From: Anabas testudineus
Taxonomy: Eukaryota; Chordata; Actinopteri; Anabantiformes; Anabantidae
NCBI RefSeq assembly: GCF_900324465.2
Contig: NC_046617.1
Location: forward strand, 3,747,223 to 3,811,222
Direction: 5' to 3'
Length of the DNA stretch: 64,000 bases
A model generated the notes under the pieces. It saw nothing but the letters and a program-made list of their open reading frames with translations. It ran no database searches and was not told the DNA's origin. Shown in pieces: positions 26,039-38,737 of the stretch. The stretch's first letter is position 1; each line of letters opens with the position of its first letter. A program made the position numbers and the translations under genes.

Positions 26039-26659
26039 ACAGAGTCTCATTGGGACACAGGCATCAGCTCCAGTTGTTTATTCTTTAAGTACAATTTTCA
26101 GTTTAATCTGCTTTAACCTAGTATCAAGTTCTCATATCTTGTGGTGATAATACTGTTTTTAAATGTCATGTAGAAGGATGGCTTTTACACACTCCAGCTT
26201 TGTCCTTTTCTTCATTGTGACATTTCCAATAACAATTGTGGCTGATTGTTTCTGACCTGTTAATGTGAATAAACATTTTCAGTCTGTCTGCATCTTTGAT
26301 TCCATGTCAGTATTTCCCAATGTAATGTCAATATCTTTATGCTTTAAATTATGAACCAAACAGATAAAGTTCTTTTAAATCAGATGTTCAGATCTTTGTT
26401 TCTGACAGGTTTGGTAATGCAGGTTAATATGGCATTAGCTGGCAGAGGCTGGTAATGTGATGCAGTGATGTTAAGGAAGTGTCCAGGTCCAGAATGAAAT
26501 ACATGTATTTAAAGGTGCCGTGTGAAAGATTTAGAAGAATCTAGTAGCAGAAACAAAGTGTAGTATTTTTAAATACATGGTCATAAATGGGTAGTCATCT
26601 GAAAATACCAACTGCTTTGGTGACACTGGAGTTACAATCCCATTACTTAAATTGTTTAA

Positions 26660-27316
26660 AGAACCCATATTATGCAAAATTCATTTTTTGGTCATTATTG
26701 TACATTTATATCACTCTCTGGTCCATGTAGACACACCCCAAGTATGTCAGGAGTGCACACCCTCTTCGTTGTTTTACATTTTCCTGTTTTGTGGAAACTA
26801 GCCCTTAAATTGTTGATTCTAAATTCTTGCTCCAAATGATATCTCAGGGACACAGCCCCTCCTTGGGGTTGGCCCAAACACCCCCCAAGAAAATTGGCAG
26901 TCCACCATTGCTTTTCCTCACTACAACGGACTCACGCTGCAAAAAGCAAAACAGTAGCAGGAGAGCGAGTTGCTCTTCTTTTTCCCATCCTCTCAGGAGC
27001 TGCTCAAAACTCTGGAAAGATTTTCAGGCAAATTACACAGCAGGATTGTATGGTGGTAAAGTAGCATGTTAATCTGACACCATTAATATAATAAATATAA
27101 ATAAGTGTAGCTCAGCTATGGCTGCTGCTACCACAGAATCTGATGGGCAGGGGGTTGGAAGCTTCACTTCAAAACTGATAATTATTTAGAGGGGTCTGTC
27201 CACACACAAACCTGCAGCTCACAAAGGTCTACATGGTTTTTCAGCATGGAAATGTACAGGCACATTTTGGGAACTTCATGTTTGTCAAGCCCCAAAATAG
27301 GTATAATATGGATTCT
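26660..27316. mobile_element. MITE of about 657 bp with TTAA target duplication
   Basis: The ends are inverted repeats AGAACCCATATTATGC and AGAATCCATATTATAC (as reverse complement), each flanked by TTAA at 26656-26659 and 27317-27320. TTAA duplications are typical of piggyBac and Kolobok elements. Sequences starting with this motif are common non-autonomous repeats in fish. No transposase is present. Confidence 0.7.
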
Positions 27317-27429
27317 TTAAATTTAGGATTTTAGCCCTAGTTATGGATATAAGCTTTATGTCACATTCTCATACTTCCAAACTAAACTATTTCAGCAGGA
27401 GAGAACCATAGTTCTACATGCTAAAAAAC

Positions 27430-27720
27430 AACTAATTGGTTCAGAGTAAAAATATCACAATTGTCCATTCAAACAAGACTTCACGGGCAGAAATACAGAA
27501 GCTATATGACAAGATACAAACTCAACAATAGGAGAAAGATTTAGAAACCAGCATGAATATGCAGAAAAGACGAGCCACACAATTGTTGGAACAAAGTTTT
27601 GTACTGATAAGGCTAAGATTAACCTTTACCAATGTAAATGAAGAGCCAAGAGTGTGGAGCAAGAACAGGAGCCATGGTGAAAGTAGTATCATGACTTGGA
27701 CTGCAAGGCTGCATCTGCAA
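27430..27720 (+). mobile_element. Tc1-like transposon remnant
   Basis: A + strand frame has SHGESSIMTWTARLHLQ near 27,670-27,720, a worn form of the Tc1 HGGGSVMVWACMAASG box, preceded by a decayed catalytic region. The rest of the F2-F3 spacer to 28,390 shows no recognisable gene. Confidence 0.45.
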
Positions 27721-28606
27721 CAGGTTCATGAATTAAAACAAATTGGGAGAAATCTTGCAGCAAGACACATCCACGACACATTGCCAACTTTTTTACAGGG
27801 AAACTGCAATGTACAGCAAACAGAACTGACTCAGTACTTATGGTTGGAACTGTATATTTGCAAGATTATGCTGTTTGTTACTGTAGTTTTACAAAATGTT
27901 TACAAATGTTTTATGAAGTGATAAATAAAATATGACTTTAAACCATTCTATGTTTTTTAATGCAGTGGTTTTAAAATGTATTAAGCCCTTACTTTTGAAA
28001 TAATTATATTGTTCATGTTTACCACCTAATGTACATTTCTGTTTTTGAAATGTTCAAATAAACATCTGCAGTGCAAAAAAAAAAATGGTCTGTTTGTTGT
28101 GTATTCTTCACTGAGTTTATTTCTAAAAACGTGTTATTGTTGGTCACAGTCATAGAAATACTTACTCTCACAAAGTATTCACTTTCATATACTGCAGGAT
28201 TTATTTTAGGTTATGTTCAATATGGTATGTCAACTTCTTTGAAGAGATGCACAATTTAACCATAATGTCAGATTTAAAAACTACTTACAGTATCTGCTTG
28301 GATTCATAAGTAAGTATATAACTCACTTACAGGCCAACAAACTGTGGTCAGGTAATACAAGATGCAGACAGACACCAGAATCCAGCTCAAAATATTTATT
28401 CACATCAACAGGTCAGAATGTTTGTTAAAAATGTCACAAAGAGGAAAAGGACAAAGCTGGAACATGTTAACATCCACCCTTCATATGACATTTCAAACAA
28501 ACAGTAACTCCACTACAACATACGAGAACTTGAGTTGAACAGATCACATAGAAGATTATGTTGAGTGATTGAACTGGAGCAGAAGTCTGTGATGTTCAGA
28601 CTCTGT

Positions 28607-29669
28607 TTAGCTCTTGCCACCATCCAGGGTGTGCTTGTCAAACAGGTACTCAGCCATCTTGTCCTTGTCGGCATCCATCTTGGTGAGGTTGGTGATGTAG
28701 TCGCCCAGTTTCTTGATCATCTCCACCTGTTCGTTCAGGTAGTGGCTCTCCAGGAAGTCACACAGCTGAGGACAAGAGGAGACAACACTTACTGTTTGTT
28801 TATGATACTAATGAATCTCTGATCTGAGCATTAAGACACTCTTCATCTAACTTACATGAGGGTCCTGGTGCTGAGTGGCCAGTTTGTGCAGGTCCAGCAG
28901 AGCCTGGTTGACGTTCTTCTCCAGCTGCAGGGCACACTGCATGGCCTCCAGTCCACTGCCCCACTCATTACGATCTGGTTTCTATGGAAGAACAAACATT
29001 TCATTACAGCAGACTGAAACCTCACCACATTAAACCTTGTGTAAACATTGTACTATGTTCTCATTCTTCAGTAATGCTACTTTTGCTCAATCTCTGTCAA
29101 TTTTGAGGATTACCATTATTTGTTCAAATCAATAAATGCAGTCCAAATTTAGCATGTTGAATATAAACATTTGAGCTTTATTATTGGTAAAATAAAATGC
29201 TGTAACATTGAAGCTGTGGACTTTATTAATACACAGTATTGTAACTGATACAGTTTTTTTGTATCAGTTCTCCAGTCTGTACTGACCTTGACGTCCTGGA
29301 GGAAGATGCGTCCTCCTCTCTTGTTCTGGAAGGACAGCAGCTTCTCAGCGTGCTCCCTCTCTTCATGACTCTCATGCTTGAAGAAATGGGCGAAGCCTGG
29401 GAGGGCCACATCATCACGGGAGAAGTAAAAGCCCTGTGAGGGAACACAATGGGAAACAAGACAAAGACTCTCATCAACTCTCTAAGTGACTCACACAAAA
29501 ACAAGTAGCAAGAAGACATTATCAACAGAAAGCATATTACACACATATTTGGCACATTTGTTCCCACCATGGAAGTGTAGGTGTAGGAGGCAAACAGCTC
29601 CATGTTGACCATCTTATTGATGGCGGCCTCGCAGTCGCGGTGGTAGTTCTGACGCACTTGGGACTCCAT
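28607..29669 (-). CDS. Ferritin middle subunit, copy F3, intact
   Basis: Exons: 29669-29568, 29433-29287, 28981-28856, 28765-28607; 177 aa, ferroxidase centre complete. Distinguishing residues: K19 (INKMVNM), S39, H54, DVK at the end of exon 2, RNE in exon 3 and DADKDK in exon 4. The polyadenylation signal is at 28395-28400. Introns 1 and 2 and the 5' UTR belong to the F3/F5/F6 class. The first donor is gtgggaac rather than the gtgagaac of most copies. Confidence 0.96.
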
Positions 29670-29747
29670 TACAGCTTCTAGTAGTGTTCAAAAGAACAGT
29701 TGCTTCCAAAAGACTGAGTAGCTGGAAAAAGCAAGTCGAAGGCAGAA

Positions 29748-29777
29748 GTTCCGTTCAATCACTGTTGAAGCAAGAAC
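29748..29777 (-). promoter_or_regulatory. Iron-responsive element, F3 5' UTR
   Basis: Canonical 30-nt sequence identical to F1, hexaloop CAGTGA. Confidence 0.93.
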
Positions 29778-29828
29778 TCCTTTGTGTTTCTTCCCTGGTG
29801 TGAAACAGCAGAGCAGTCACCACCTGTG

Positions 29829-29961
29829 TTTATACCTCCCTGTTGAGTTGGTGAGAGATAACATGACTCTGCACATTTCAGCCAATCACTGAGCTCAGGT
29901 AACATGGGACTACATTAATTTATTCTGACGTGTTAACATCAGTCACTTGCAATGACAAAGC
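29829..29961 (-). promoter_or_regulatory. F3 core promoter and proximal ARE-like site
   Basis: TATAAA on the gene strand at 29834-29829. A CCAAT motif lies in between (cagccaatcactgag on the + strand) and a CRE-like tgacgtg follows near 29,927. ATGACAAAGC at 29952-29961 is a full ARE core match. Confidence 0.65.
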
Positions 29962-30048
29962 ACTTCTGCAGGTTCTAGGGACAATTAACTTCATCTTATT
30001 GAAATGAAAATATCAGTATCAATACATAAGTTTTTAGTGTAATTTATA

Positions 30049-30066
30049 TGTATATATATATATATA
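30049..30066. repeat. (TA)n microsatellite
   Basis: Short TA run in the F3 upstream spacer. The homologous position upstream of F5 (about 40,122-40,142) is longer, and upstream of F6 it is nearly absent. Confidence 0.8.
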
Positions 30067-30179
30067 ACAATGATCTGTGATGTAACCATATCTCTTTATA
30101 TGTACATATACTAAACACATCAAAGGAAAACTGTTGACTATTTTAAATAATTACTCTGATGTTGAATTCATTACAATTC

Positions 30180-31330
30180 AATAAATCTTGTCCAAACTGT
30201 CTTTAATGTCTGAACACATGAAGGCAAAGACTTGCAGCTGTAGATGAGGAAGATCATGAAGTGACACTGCAAAAGAACAAGCAAACACTAAAAGGCTATA
30301 ATAAACCACACTGAGATTTAGGTTTACTAAATTTAATCTTAGCTGAACCATCACTTCCATTCTCTCTTCCAGAGTAGCTTATCATTTCTTCTTTTCATCA
30401 AGGTTAATACTGAGTAATGAAACGTTAACATGTTACAGTGTTGGCCAGAGATGGTCAGTGCAGTCAGAAGATAGAAAACATCCCTGATATATTCCAGAAA
30501 TCTCTGTAATATTTTAGATGACTACCTATAAAAAAACATTCTTCATAGAATGGATGAAAACAGGCTAAAAATCTTTCTAAAAATGTTGAATGTTTTATAC
30601 AAATAGTTTTAGACCAGATCACTGGTTTCATGGAGACAGTTTTCAGCAAAGGTCCATGTAGACAAACATTTTTATTTGCATAACGGCGGGCTAACTCTGC
30701 TCTGTTTTATTTGTATCATGGTTCATATTAAAACACTTGTAAGTAGTGGAAAGTAACATTAGCTTGTCTCTAAGTAGGATACGTATATTAACTGGTAATA
30801 TTTGTCAATGATGAATTCAGCTTGGTTTGTGTATTAAAAGCCTGTTCGTTTTGCAAAGTAACTTTATGCTGCTACAGTACAGTACAGTCCTGGATGCAGG
30901 AAATAAACTGTTATTTCGGTCAGTGTGGTTCGTGGATTCACAGCAAATTAAGACCACCTCACTGCATCAGGACACTCAGTTGGCAATGACCTCGTACTTG
31001 TCTGGTTGCTCACTCTGTGCACACAGGTCCTCTGGTGACAGGTCCGCAAAAACCTTCTCAAAGATGATCCATGATTTACATATCCTCTACTATGAGAGAC
31101 AAACAAATAAGTAGTGGGTATTTTTAATCCTGATGCTGATTTAATGCAGTTAGCATAACATAACAATTCACTACAGTTACTACACAGCAATATATCAAAA
31201 TTGTACTTACTGTTGAAAGAGCAGCAAGTGGATCACAGACTGTTGGAATTGACCCCTGCTTCAACCTCAGCTTTGACGCAAACCCAGCATTGAACAAACC
31301 ATGGATTTTGCATAATAGGGAAACTTTAAT
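30180..31330. repeat. Duplicated ferritin spacer segment, F3 unit
   Basis: Non-coding sequence repeated in the spacers upstream of F5 and F6, and partly of F4 and F7. It includes a 45-bp piece at 30230-30275 kept in four units that reads, on the - strand, like a short coding segment (SLHDLPHLQLQ) after a strong splice acceptor tcttttgcag. No gene could be built from it. At 31,225-31,310 there is a stub of the THAP sequence found whole at 42.7-43.0 kb. Confidence 0.5.
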
Positions 31331-31339
31331 GGTATTAAC

Positions 31340-31680
31340 AGGTGATTGCTGGTGACAATTGTTTTAGTTGGTTTGTTTACAGCTCTCACAATGCTTCTGT
31401 CATCAGCTGGTGTTGGTTTACTTTACTGACCCGTTCTGTGGATGTTGCTCAGTGCACAAGTGGTTTGTTTCTTTTTCAAGACATTCCAATTGTAGTTTTG
31501 ATTCTTCCCAATATTTATGCAATGCCTTAGATTGTTGTGTCACATTCAAAATTACTTGCTTTCCTCCAACAGACATGTTCATTTATCCTTTATACCAACA
31601 AATACACTTGTCACAGCTCAAATCCAAGACCAAACCTGGAGTAGTCAATGATAGCTAGTTATTATTTGAAAATCAATCTC
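31340..31680 (-). mobile_element. Tc1-like transposon, 5' end remnant
   Basis: The + strand shows the reverse of a Tc1 5' end: text for the transposase DNA-binding region at 31,390-31,500, then the non-coding end (taccaacaaatac and tatttgaaaatcaatct). It matches the better kept copy at 54.5-55.2 kb. The same terminus also occurs at 43,140-43,225. Confidence 0.5.
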
Positions 31681-32059
31681 ACAGAGCAGACCTGGTTAAT
31701 CACATGTTCATTCGAAGATGCTACTGTATGTTCTGTGTTCACATGGTAAAAATGCCATAATGTAACAGATTAGTATAAAGAACTGCACTGTTCAGATTTA
31801 TTATCAGGGCACATTTCCTCTTGAGTCTGCTGATAATCAGCTTAAGCTGTCATGCATTTACTGTTTATTCCACAAACAAACTAGTAATCAGAACTTGATG
31901 CTTCAGCAAGATAAACAATTATCAATACAGCACAATGTGTGGCTTTACACAGTTTATATGACACATTATCATTTATTATTATTATTATTTTACTCATGAC
32001 CCAGCACTTTATACTGCATCCTTACCTCCGTCTTCAGGCTGTGCTGTGCTATTTAACTC

Positions 32060-32400
32060 GTTTAGAGAGTCCAGAAAAAGAGCAGTATCATGTTCAACTG
32101 AAGATTGAGCTGACTCATTTTAGAGATTCATGAATCCAAAGATTTGGTGACCCAGCACTTTAGACAGCAACCTTACCTTTGTCTGTGCTTTGTCAGGATG
32201 AGGTTCAAATGAAGACTGTGCTGAGTCATTATAGTGACTCAGGAATCCAAAGATTTGACACTATCCCTTGTGCTATTTTGTTCTGTTTTCATCAGTGCAG
32301 CAGTAAGAGGGAGGAGGCTCGTGACCAAGGAAACTTCTGACTGGGATCAGGTGGCAGTCCTCTGAGTTTACCTCACTGCTCTGCTGGATGGAAGAATAAC
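32060..32400 (+). promoter_or_regulatory. Distal module M2 with paired inverted ARE sites (upstream of F3)
   Basis: At 32219-32229 the + strand reads TGCTGAGTCAT (ATGACTCAGC on the other strand), then TATA, then GTGACTCAGG at 32234-32243. The first half is a full ARE core; the second has lost the last conserved base. An internal tandem duplication of about 115 bp gives a related copy at about 32,090-32,150. The downstream part (cagtgcagcag, then gaggaggctcgtgacc) is shared by all modules. Confidence 0.5.
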
Positions 32401-32458
32401 AAAGTAACCAAATACCTGATATGATTTACTGAAATTTCATTTTAGTTTCATTTAGTTT

Positions 32459-34110
32459 TTATTTATATAGCACCAAATCACAACCAAGATCATATCAAGG
32501 CACTTTACAGTGTAAGGCTTCAGGAGGGAGAGGAGAGGAGGGAGAAGAGAGGAGAGGATCTTGGTGTATTAATAGACTAATCTATAGCAGCAGGGAAGAG
32601 ATGGTCCAGAGTCAGCTTAGCCAGAGCTCTAACTATAGGCTTTTGAAAAAAGGAAGTTTTTATAAACTCTAATTGCATAGAAATGGAAATGTATAGAGTG
32701 TTTCCTAATAATATTTCCGAAGGGATTTACAAATAAATTCAAAAGAATCTGTCCAAGCACAGAACCCTGTGGAACTCCAAAACTAACTTTTGTGTGCATG
32801 GAAGGCTCCTCATTAACATGCACAACTGTCACGAGCTGGATGAAGGACTCCATGACCAGAGATAAAACAGAGTACAGGAAGAGTTTTCAAGGTTTTTGTT
32901 AACAACAAGGGTACAAGGGAATAAGTCAGATGGATACTTGTAGTAAACTTGTCAGTGCAGAATGAGTGTGGAGATCTGGGTGAGCCGAAAGTAGTTAGTG
33001 ATAGGAAGTGGTGGTGTGACATCACAGCCAATATGGCCGACCAACAGAGAGCACGTGGACCAGATGGAGACAGTGAATGCCGGGAATTGGCAGCTGGCAA
33101 CAGTGTAATGAGTCCAGGAGAGTGATAACAGGTTTGCAGAAGTATGATGGGGGAAACAGTCCAAATCCAAATACAGATTATGATGACAAAATCCAAAGTT
33201 CAATACACAGTGTGCTAATAAAGCCCGGTGATAGGTACAGGGTCAGAACAACAATAAATCCAGCAGGCTATGGTCAGGGGCAATCCAGGTCATACACAGC
33301 AGGGTCAGTCAGTGAGGGGAATCAGGTAGAGACTGGGTAGAAGGGGTGCAGGTCCAGGAAGGGGAAACAGGAAGGAGCAGGAACAGGTCCAGTACTGTGA
33401 GCAAGGGAAGGAGGACAAGGAGAACACAGAGCAGGAGGGAAAAACTCTTAGTTCCAGTGGGTCAGGCAAGAAGGCAAGGTCCAGCGCAGGCAGAGTCCAT
33501 TTATCAATAAATGTCAGTCCAAATGAAACGCTGGATAGGTCTACTCAAGGATTGAGGTCAGACTATCTGACAGGGGAGGAAGGTGAGCAGGTCTGTATAT
33601 GTAGTCCAGGGGGAAACCAGGTGCAGCCAATCAGGTAAGTGAGGGTAATTAGGCTGGGAGGAAGGAACAGGAAGTTGTCCAAACAAGGGCTTGGGGGAAA
33701 GACAGGCAGCAAGGAGGCTGGGATAGTGACACAAACTGCAATCTATGTGATAAATAAGACAAAAACACGTCTATTGCTGTTTCTTTGATCTCATTGATAT
33801 GTTCCAGTGTGTGTAATAAAATGTCTATCTATATTCTAATATAGATATAGTCTATCTATAGTGTTGAATGCAGCACTAACAAGGCGAATACAGAGAGAAG
33901 TCAGGTGTCTGATACTAAGAGAAGATTGTTAGTGACTTAAAATAGTGCTGTTTCTGTACTATAATGAACTTCTAATCTTGACTGGAAAGGTGGTCATTGC
34001 TTTAACTTTTCGTGGATTTTAGAGATAATAGGTAGATCGGATATTGGTCTATAATTGGTCAAGAGAAGGTGAAAATGTTTTAACCAGAATGTGTTCTGTG
34101 TTCTGTTTCT
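32459..34110 (-). mobile_element. L2/Rex-type LINE fragment, 3' part, interrupted
   Basis: It starts with a typical fish LINE tail (tttatatagcaccaaatcac). The - strand then encodes the reverse transcriptase block GVPQGSVLGQILLNLF with GNIIRKHSIHFH at about 32,670-32,800. An earlier block PISDLPIISKI appears at about 34,020-34,060, beyond an insertion. Frames are broken. A homologous, uninterrupted copy lies at 43,955-44,650. Confidence 0.65.
32826..33729. mobile_element. Insertion of about 904 bp of unresolved type (possible solo LTR)
   Basis: Compared with the homologous site near 44,300, which lacks it, this sequence is a clean insertion into the LINE fragment, flanked by CACAA on both sides (32821-32825 and 33730-33734). 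Its ends lie close to TGTCAC and GTGACA. It has no coding capacity. A solo LTR or a non-autonomous DNA element are both possible. It is younger than the duplication that produced the two spacers, or was lost cleanly from the other. Confidence 0.4.
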
Positions 34111-34620
34111 ATACTATGGCTATAAAATATATTATTGAAATAATGAATGTGATAATGGCTGTAAAATGATAATTTATTCAGGTTTTTATTTTAGCAATTT
34201 TTCCTAGACTTTCTTTTCCTTTTAATTACTCAATAGAACCATGAAGGTCTTTAATTTTCTTAAGGCTGTCCATCCAATTATTAACAAATTTCAGTTTGAA
34301 TTGATATGGGCTAACCATCCATTTGGTCTATAGTCATGCTACTAAAATAAGTTTTAGTTTAAGTTTTGTTTCTGACAGAACAGTATTGAATTATTTGTCT
34401 ATTTAAGATATTAACCTTCATATAGATGTAATTTTTGCTGATCCTTAATATGGTTTCGCATATGAATCTCTACATATAACTTACCAGACTAATTTACTAT
34501 TTAAAAGTTCCATGCTTGCACGATTTAAAGGCAAAATAATAATTGATTGGTTTCATGATGGAGTGTCTATACATCCCTTCTGTACTGAGTTAGAGCAGGT
34601 TATAATAGATGCAGGCAGAC
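34110..34620. other. AT-rich spacer before F4
   Basis: Homologous to 44,650-45,270 before F6. It probably continues the degenerate LINE. No feature was otherwise recognised. Confidence 0.4.
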
Positions 34621-34853
34621 AAAAAAATCCAGCTCAAAATATTTATTAAGATTAAAAGATCAGAATGTTTGTTAAAAATGTCACAAAGAGGAAAAGGACA
34701 AAGCTGGAACATGTTAACATCCACCCTTCATATGACATTTCAAACAAACAGTAACTCCACTACAACATACGAGAACTTTAGTTGAACAGATCACATAGAA
34801 GATTATGTTGAGTGATTGAACTGGAGCAGAAGTCTGTGATGTTCAGACTCTGT

Positions 34854-35954
34854 TTAGCTCTTGCCACCATCCAGGGTGTGCTTGTCAAACAGGTACTCAG
34901 CCATCTTGTCCTTGTCAGCATCCATCTTGGTGAGGTTGGTGATGTGGTCGCCCAGTTTCTTGATCATCTCCACCTGTTCGTTCAGGTAGTGGCTCTCCAG
35001 GAAGTCACACAGCTGAGGACAAGAGGAGACAACACTTACTGGTTTGTTTATGATACTAATGAATCTCTGATCTGAGCATTAAGACACTCTTCATCTAACT
35101 TACATGAGGGTCCTGATGGTCAGAGGCCAGTTTGTGCAGGTCCAGCAGAGCCTGGTTGACGTTCTTCTCCAGCTGCAGGGCACACTGCATGGCCTCCAGT
35201 CCACTGCCCCACTCATTACGATCTGGTTTCTATGGTAGAACAAAGATTTAATTACAGCAGACTGAAACCTCACTATATTCAACTTTGTTGACAAACCGTG
35301 TTCTCAATCAATGCTGGTCTCCATCACTTCTCAGTGGGTCAAATGGGAGAAAACATGTGGCACAACACTGCATATTAATCCCAGGTTCCTCTGACCCAAG
35401 CCACTGACATGTCATAACAGCCCAGTTCTCCAGTCTGTACTGACCTTGACGTCCTGGAGGAAGATGCGTCCTCCTCTCTTGTTCTGGAAGGACAGCAGCT
35501 TCTCAGCGTGCTCCCTCTCTTCATGACTCTCTTCCTTGAAGAAATGGGCGAAGCCTGGGAGGGCCACATCATCACGGCAGAAGTAAAAGCCCTGTGAGGG
35601 GACACAAGCGGTGACAATACAAAAATTTTACTAGAAAAAGTCATCATTGTTATTTGGTGAAATAAAAATACAAACACTGTGACAAACAGAGATACACTGT
35701 TAGCACATCTGTAATGACATTTCAGAGTCTAGTTGGTTTAGACACAGACAAATCATAAAATAGATGATATGAGAATATACTACAAAGTGCACACAACACA
35801 TACATTTATTGCATACTGCTACAAGTAGCAGATAAAGTGTCGTTGTTCTCACCATGGAAGTGTAGGTGTAGGAGGCAAACAGCTCCATGTTGACCATCCT
35901 GTTGATGGCGCCCTCGCAGTCGCGATGGTAGTTCTGACGCACTTGGGACTCCAT
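34854..35954 (-). CDS. Ferritin middle subunit, copy F4, intact
   Basis: Exons: 35954-35853, 35591-35445, 35229-35104, 35012-34854; 177 aa, ferroxidase centre complete. Distinguishing residues: G15 (CEGAIN, usually CEAAIN), C39, E54 (KEES), [10 protein letters not shown] in exon 3, GDHITNL and DADKDK in exon 4. The polyadenylation signal is at 34642-34647. Introns 1 and 2 and the 5' UTR belong to the same class as pseudogene F7. Confidence 0.96.
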
Positions 35955-36072
35955 TTCAGCTGGTGTTTTGCCTTTTTTTTACATAATTGGACAAAAATAG
36001 AGCTTTTAGTAGTGTTCAAGTAGAAAAAGGTTCAGTAGTAGAGTAGCTGGAAAAAGCAGGTCGAAGGTAGAA

Positions 36073-36102
36073 GTTCCGTTCAATCACTGTTGAAGCAAGA
36101 AC
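36073..36102 (-). promoter_or_regulatory. Iron-responsive element, F4 5' UTR
   Basis: Canonical, identical to F1. Confidence 0.93.
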
Positions 36103-36153
36103 TCCTTTGTGTTTCTTCCCTCGTGTGAAACAGCAGAGGAGTCACCACCTGTG

Positions 36154-36286
36154 TTTATACCTCCCTGTTGAGTTGGTGAGAGATAACATGACTCTGCACA
36201 TTTCAGCCAATCACCAAGCTCAGGTAACATGGGACTACATTAATTTATTCTGATTTATTAACATTAGTCATCTGCAATGACAAAGC
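36154..36286 (-). promoter_or_regulatory. F4 core promoter and proximal ARE-like site
   Basis: TATAAA on the gene strand at 36159-36154, CCAAT in between, and ATGACAAAGC on the + strand at 36277-36286. Confidence 0.65.
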
Positions 36287-36540
36287 ACTTCTGCAGGTTC
36301 TAGGGACAACTAACTTAATCTTATAGGAATGAAAATATTAAGATTTTTTTGTTTAATTTATATATATGTGGAGAAATGATCTAGGAAGGTGCCATGTTTT
36401 TTGTTAAGCACAAACTTTAGTTTTTAATCTTTAGTTTTTAAATACTCCAACAAACACAGTAAAACCTAAATACATGTAATAAAATGTCCAAATTTATTCA
36501 TTATTCACTACAATTCATGGAATAAATCTTGTCCAAACAG

Positions 36541-37310
36541 TTTTTTCCAGATTCAAAAAACTTTGATAATCCCAGAGGGAAATTGTTTTGCTTTGTTACA
36601 GTTGTTCTCAACACAGACAGAAAGAAAGGGAACCACAACCAGAAAAGATCCACACCAACATAAATACAGAATAAAACTCAACATAAATACAGAATAACAT
36701 CAATACAGAAAACTCAATATAAATACAGAATTTGTGAGATGAATGAGAATAGATGAATTAAATGGGTCAATCATTGTAGTCCAGGGTTGAACAACAACAG
36801 ATATATGACAAACAATTGTCAGTACCCCCACCCCTTACAGAGGAGGGAGGAGTTGTAAAGATTGATGGTGCACGTTTGTGGTGGGTGGGAGGGATTTTCC
36901 AGGATTGAGAGGAGTTTGGACAGCATCCTCCAGTCAGCTACAACATGTAGGGGGTCCAGCTCCACCCCCAGAACAGAGCCAGCCCTCCTGATCAGTTTGT
37001 TTAGTCTGAAGATGGTTCAGTCCACACCAGTCCACAAAATGTTCCACCTCTCCCTGGTACTTTGTGACGTCTCCACCCTGAATACATCCTACAACTGCAG
37101 AGTCATCAGAGAACTTCTGGAGATGCAAGGACTCTGAGTTGTACCTGAAGTCTGAGGTGTACAGGGTGAAGAGAAATGAAGACAGAACTGTCCCCTGTGG
37201 AGCACCTGTGCTACAGATCAGTGTCAGACACAGTCCTGCAGGCAGACGTACTGTGGGTGGTTGGTGAGGTAGTCCATGTTCCACGAAGTCAGGGGAGAGT
37301 CAATGAGACA
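36541..37310 (-). mobile_element. LINE fragment (Rex1/CR1-group reverse transcriptase), 5'-truncated
   Basis: The - strand encodes a partial reverse transcriptase with STGAPQGTVLSSFLFTLYTS, LQKFSDDSAVVGCIQGG and VDWCGLNHLQ (about 37,000-37,230). Its 3' tail at 36,541-36,590 has the usual tccctctgggattatcaaag form when read on the - strand. Compared with the F7 spacer, it replaces about 30 bases of target. The frame is broken after NHLQ and the element is strongly 5'-truncated. Confidence 0.7.
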
Positions 37311-37313
37311 CAA

Positions 37314-38480
37314 GACTTGCAGCTGTAGATGAGGAAGATCATGAAGTGACACTGCAAAAGAACAGCAATCAATGACTTTATGTAAGTTGGTGCACAGGTG
37401 TCGCTGGTGTTCGACTCTTTTCATTATCATCTACTGTAGCAAACAGAGGTCAGCTGGTTCTAAAAGACTTTAATAGTCCACAGATCAGACCATACCATCA
37501 AATAAAAGCTGAAATTCTAAACTAAAATATGATCTACAAAAGTATAAATCCTAATGATCAGAATATAGCTATGTGGGCAGGTGTTCTCAACGTGAGACAT
37601 GCAGCCAGTAAGTAGGAGGGTTTAACAAAGATTAGCTTAGAAAGATAAACAGTTGGGCTACACTGAGAGATCTACACACCACAAATATATAAGATGAGAA
37701 TCTAAATCTGCACATTTCAGATTTACTATCACACATTTTCCTCTTGAGTCTGCAGAAAATCAGCATAAGCTGTCGTGCATGGACAGTTTACTCCACAAAC
37801 AAATCGGATGCTTCTGCAAGATAAACACTTGTCATTACAGCACATTATACTTTAATTGACCCCCACATTAGGCAGTGGGGGGTCATCAGGTTGTGTGCTT
37901 CAGGATGAAGTTCAACTGTAGATTGAGTTGAGTCATTATAATTACTCAGGAATCAGTGCAGCAGTGGGAAACGAGGAGGCTTGTGACCAAGGAAATGTCT
38001 GACTGGGATCATGGAGCAGTCCTCTGAGTTTACCTCACTGCTCTGCTGGATGGAAGAATAACAAAGGAACTAAATGACCTGATATGATTTACAGTAAATT
38101 GCATGTTTTAACCAGAATGTGTCCTGTCCCATAACGGAACTGCATATATTTTGTACATATGTATCTGTGTATGTTAAATTAATGTTAAATTAATATTGAG
38201 GCTTACAGCTGACTGCTGTTAGAGGTGCAGAGTGCAGGCTGTAGATAAAACATGGATCATGTTGGGATGTGTGGCTGATCAATAATAGGCTACTGATTAA
38301 CTCCTGCATTGGCACAGTTATTTAGGAGTGAAGCTCTGTCTGTTTACACTGCTGTCATCATTATGGGTTTCTGCATAATAGGAAAAGAACCTGGTATCAG
38401 TAATAAGTGAGTGATGATGATGTGAATATGATAACGATCTATTTAGATTTCTAATATATTATTTTAAGATAACTGTGGTC
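37314..38480. repeat. Segmental duplicate of 50,945-52,120
   Basis: Nearly the same sequence, in the same order, fills the spacer between F7 and F8. Examples are the gttggtgcacag and ctgaaattctaaactaaaat stretches, and the run to taagataactgtggtcagg just before the next ferritin 3' UTR. The two spacers therefore come from one recent duplication. Confidence 0.8.
37890..38070 (+). promoter_or_regulatory. Distal module M3, ARE pair eroded (upstream of F4)
   Basis: Same module as M2, but the paired sites read TTGAGTCAT and ATTACTCAGG, so neither keeps the full RTGACNNNGC core. The shared downstream part is kept. Confidence 0.45.
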
Positions 38481-38737
38481 AGGTAATAAAAGATGCAGAC
38501 AGACACCAGAATCCAGCTCAAAATATTTATTCACATCAACAGGTCAGAATGTTTGTTAAAAATGTCACAAAGAGGAAAAGGACAAAGCTGGAACATGCTA
38601 ACATCCACCCTTCATATGACATTTCAAACAAACAGTAACTCCACTACAACATACGAGAACTTGAGTTGAACAGATCACATAGAAGATTATGTTGAGTGAT
38701 TGAACTGGAGCAGAAGTCTGTGATGTTCAGACTCTGT

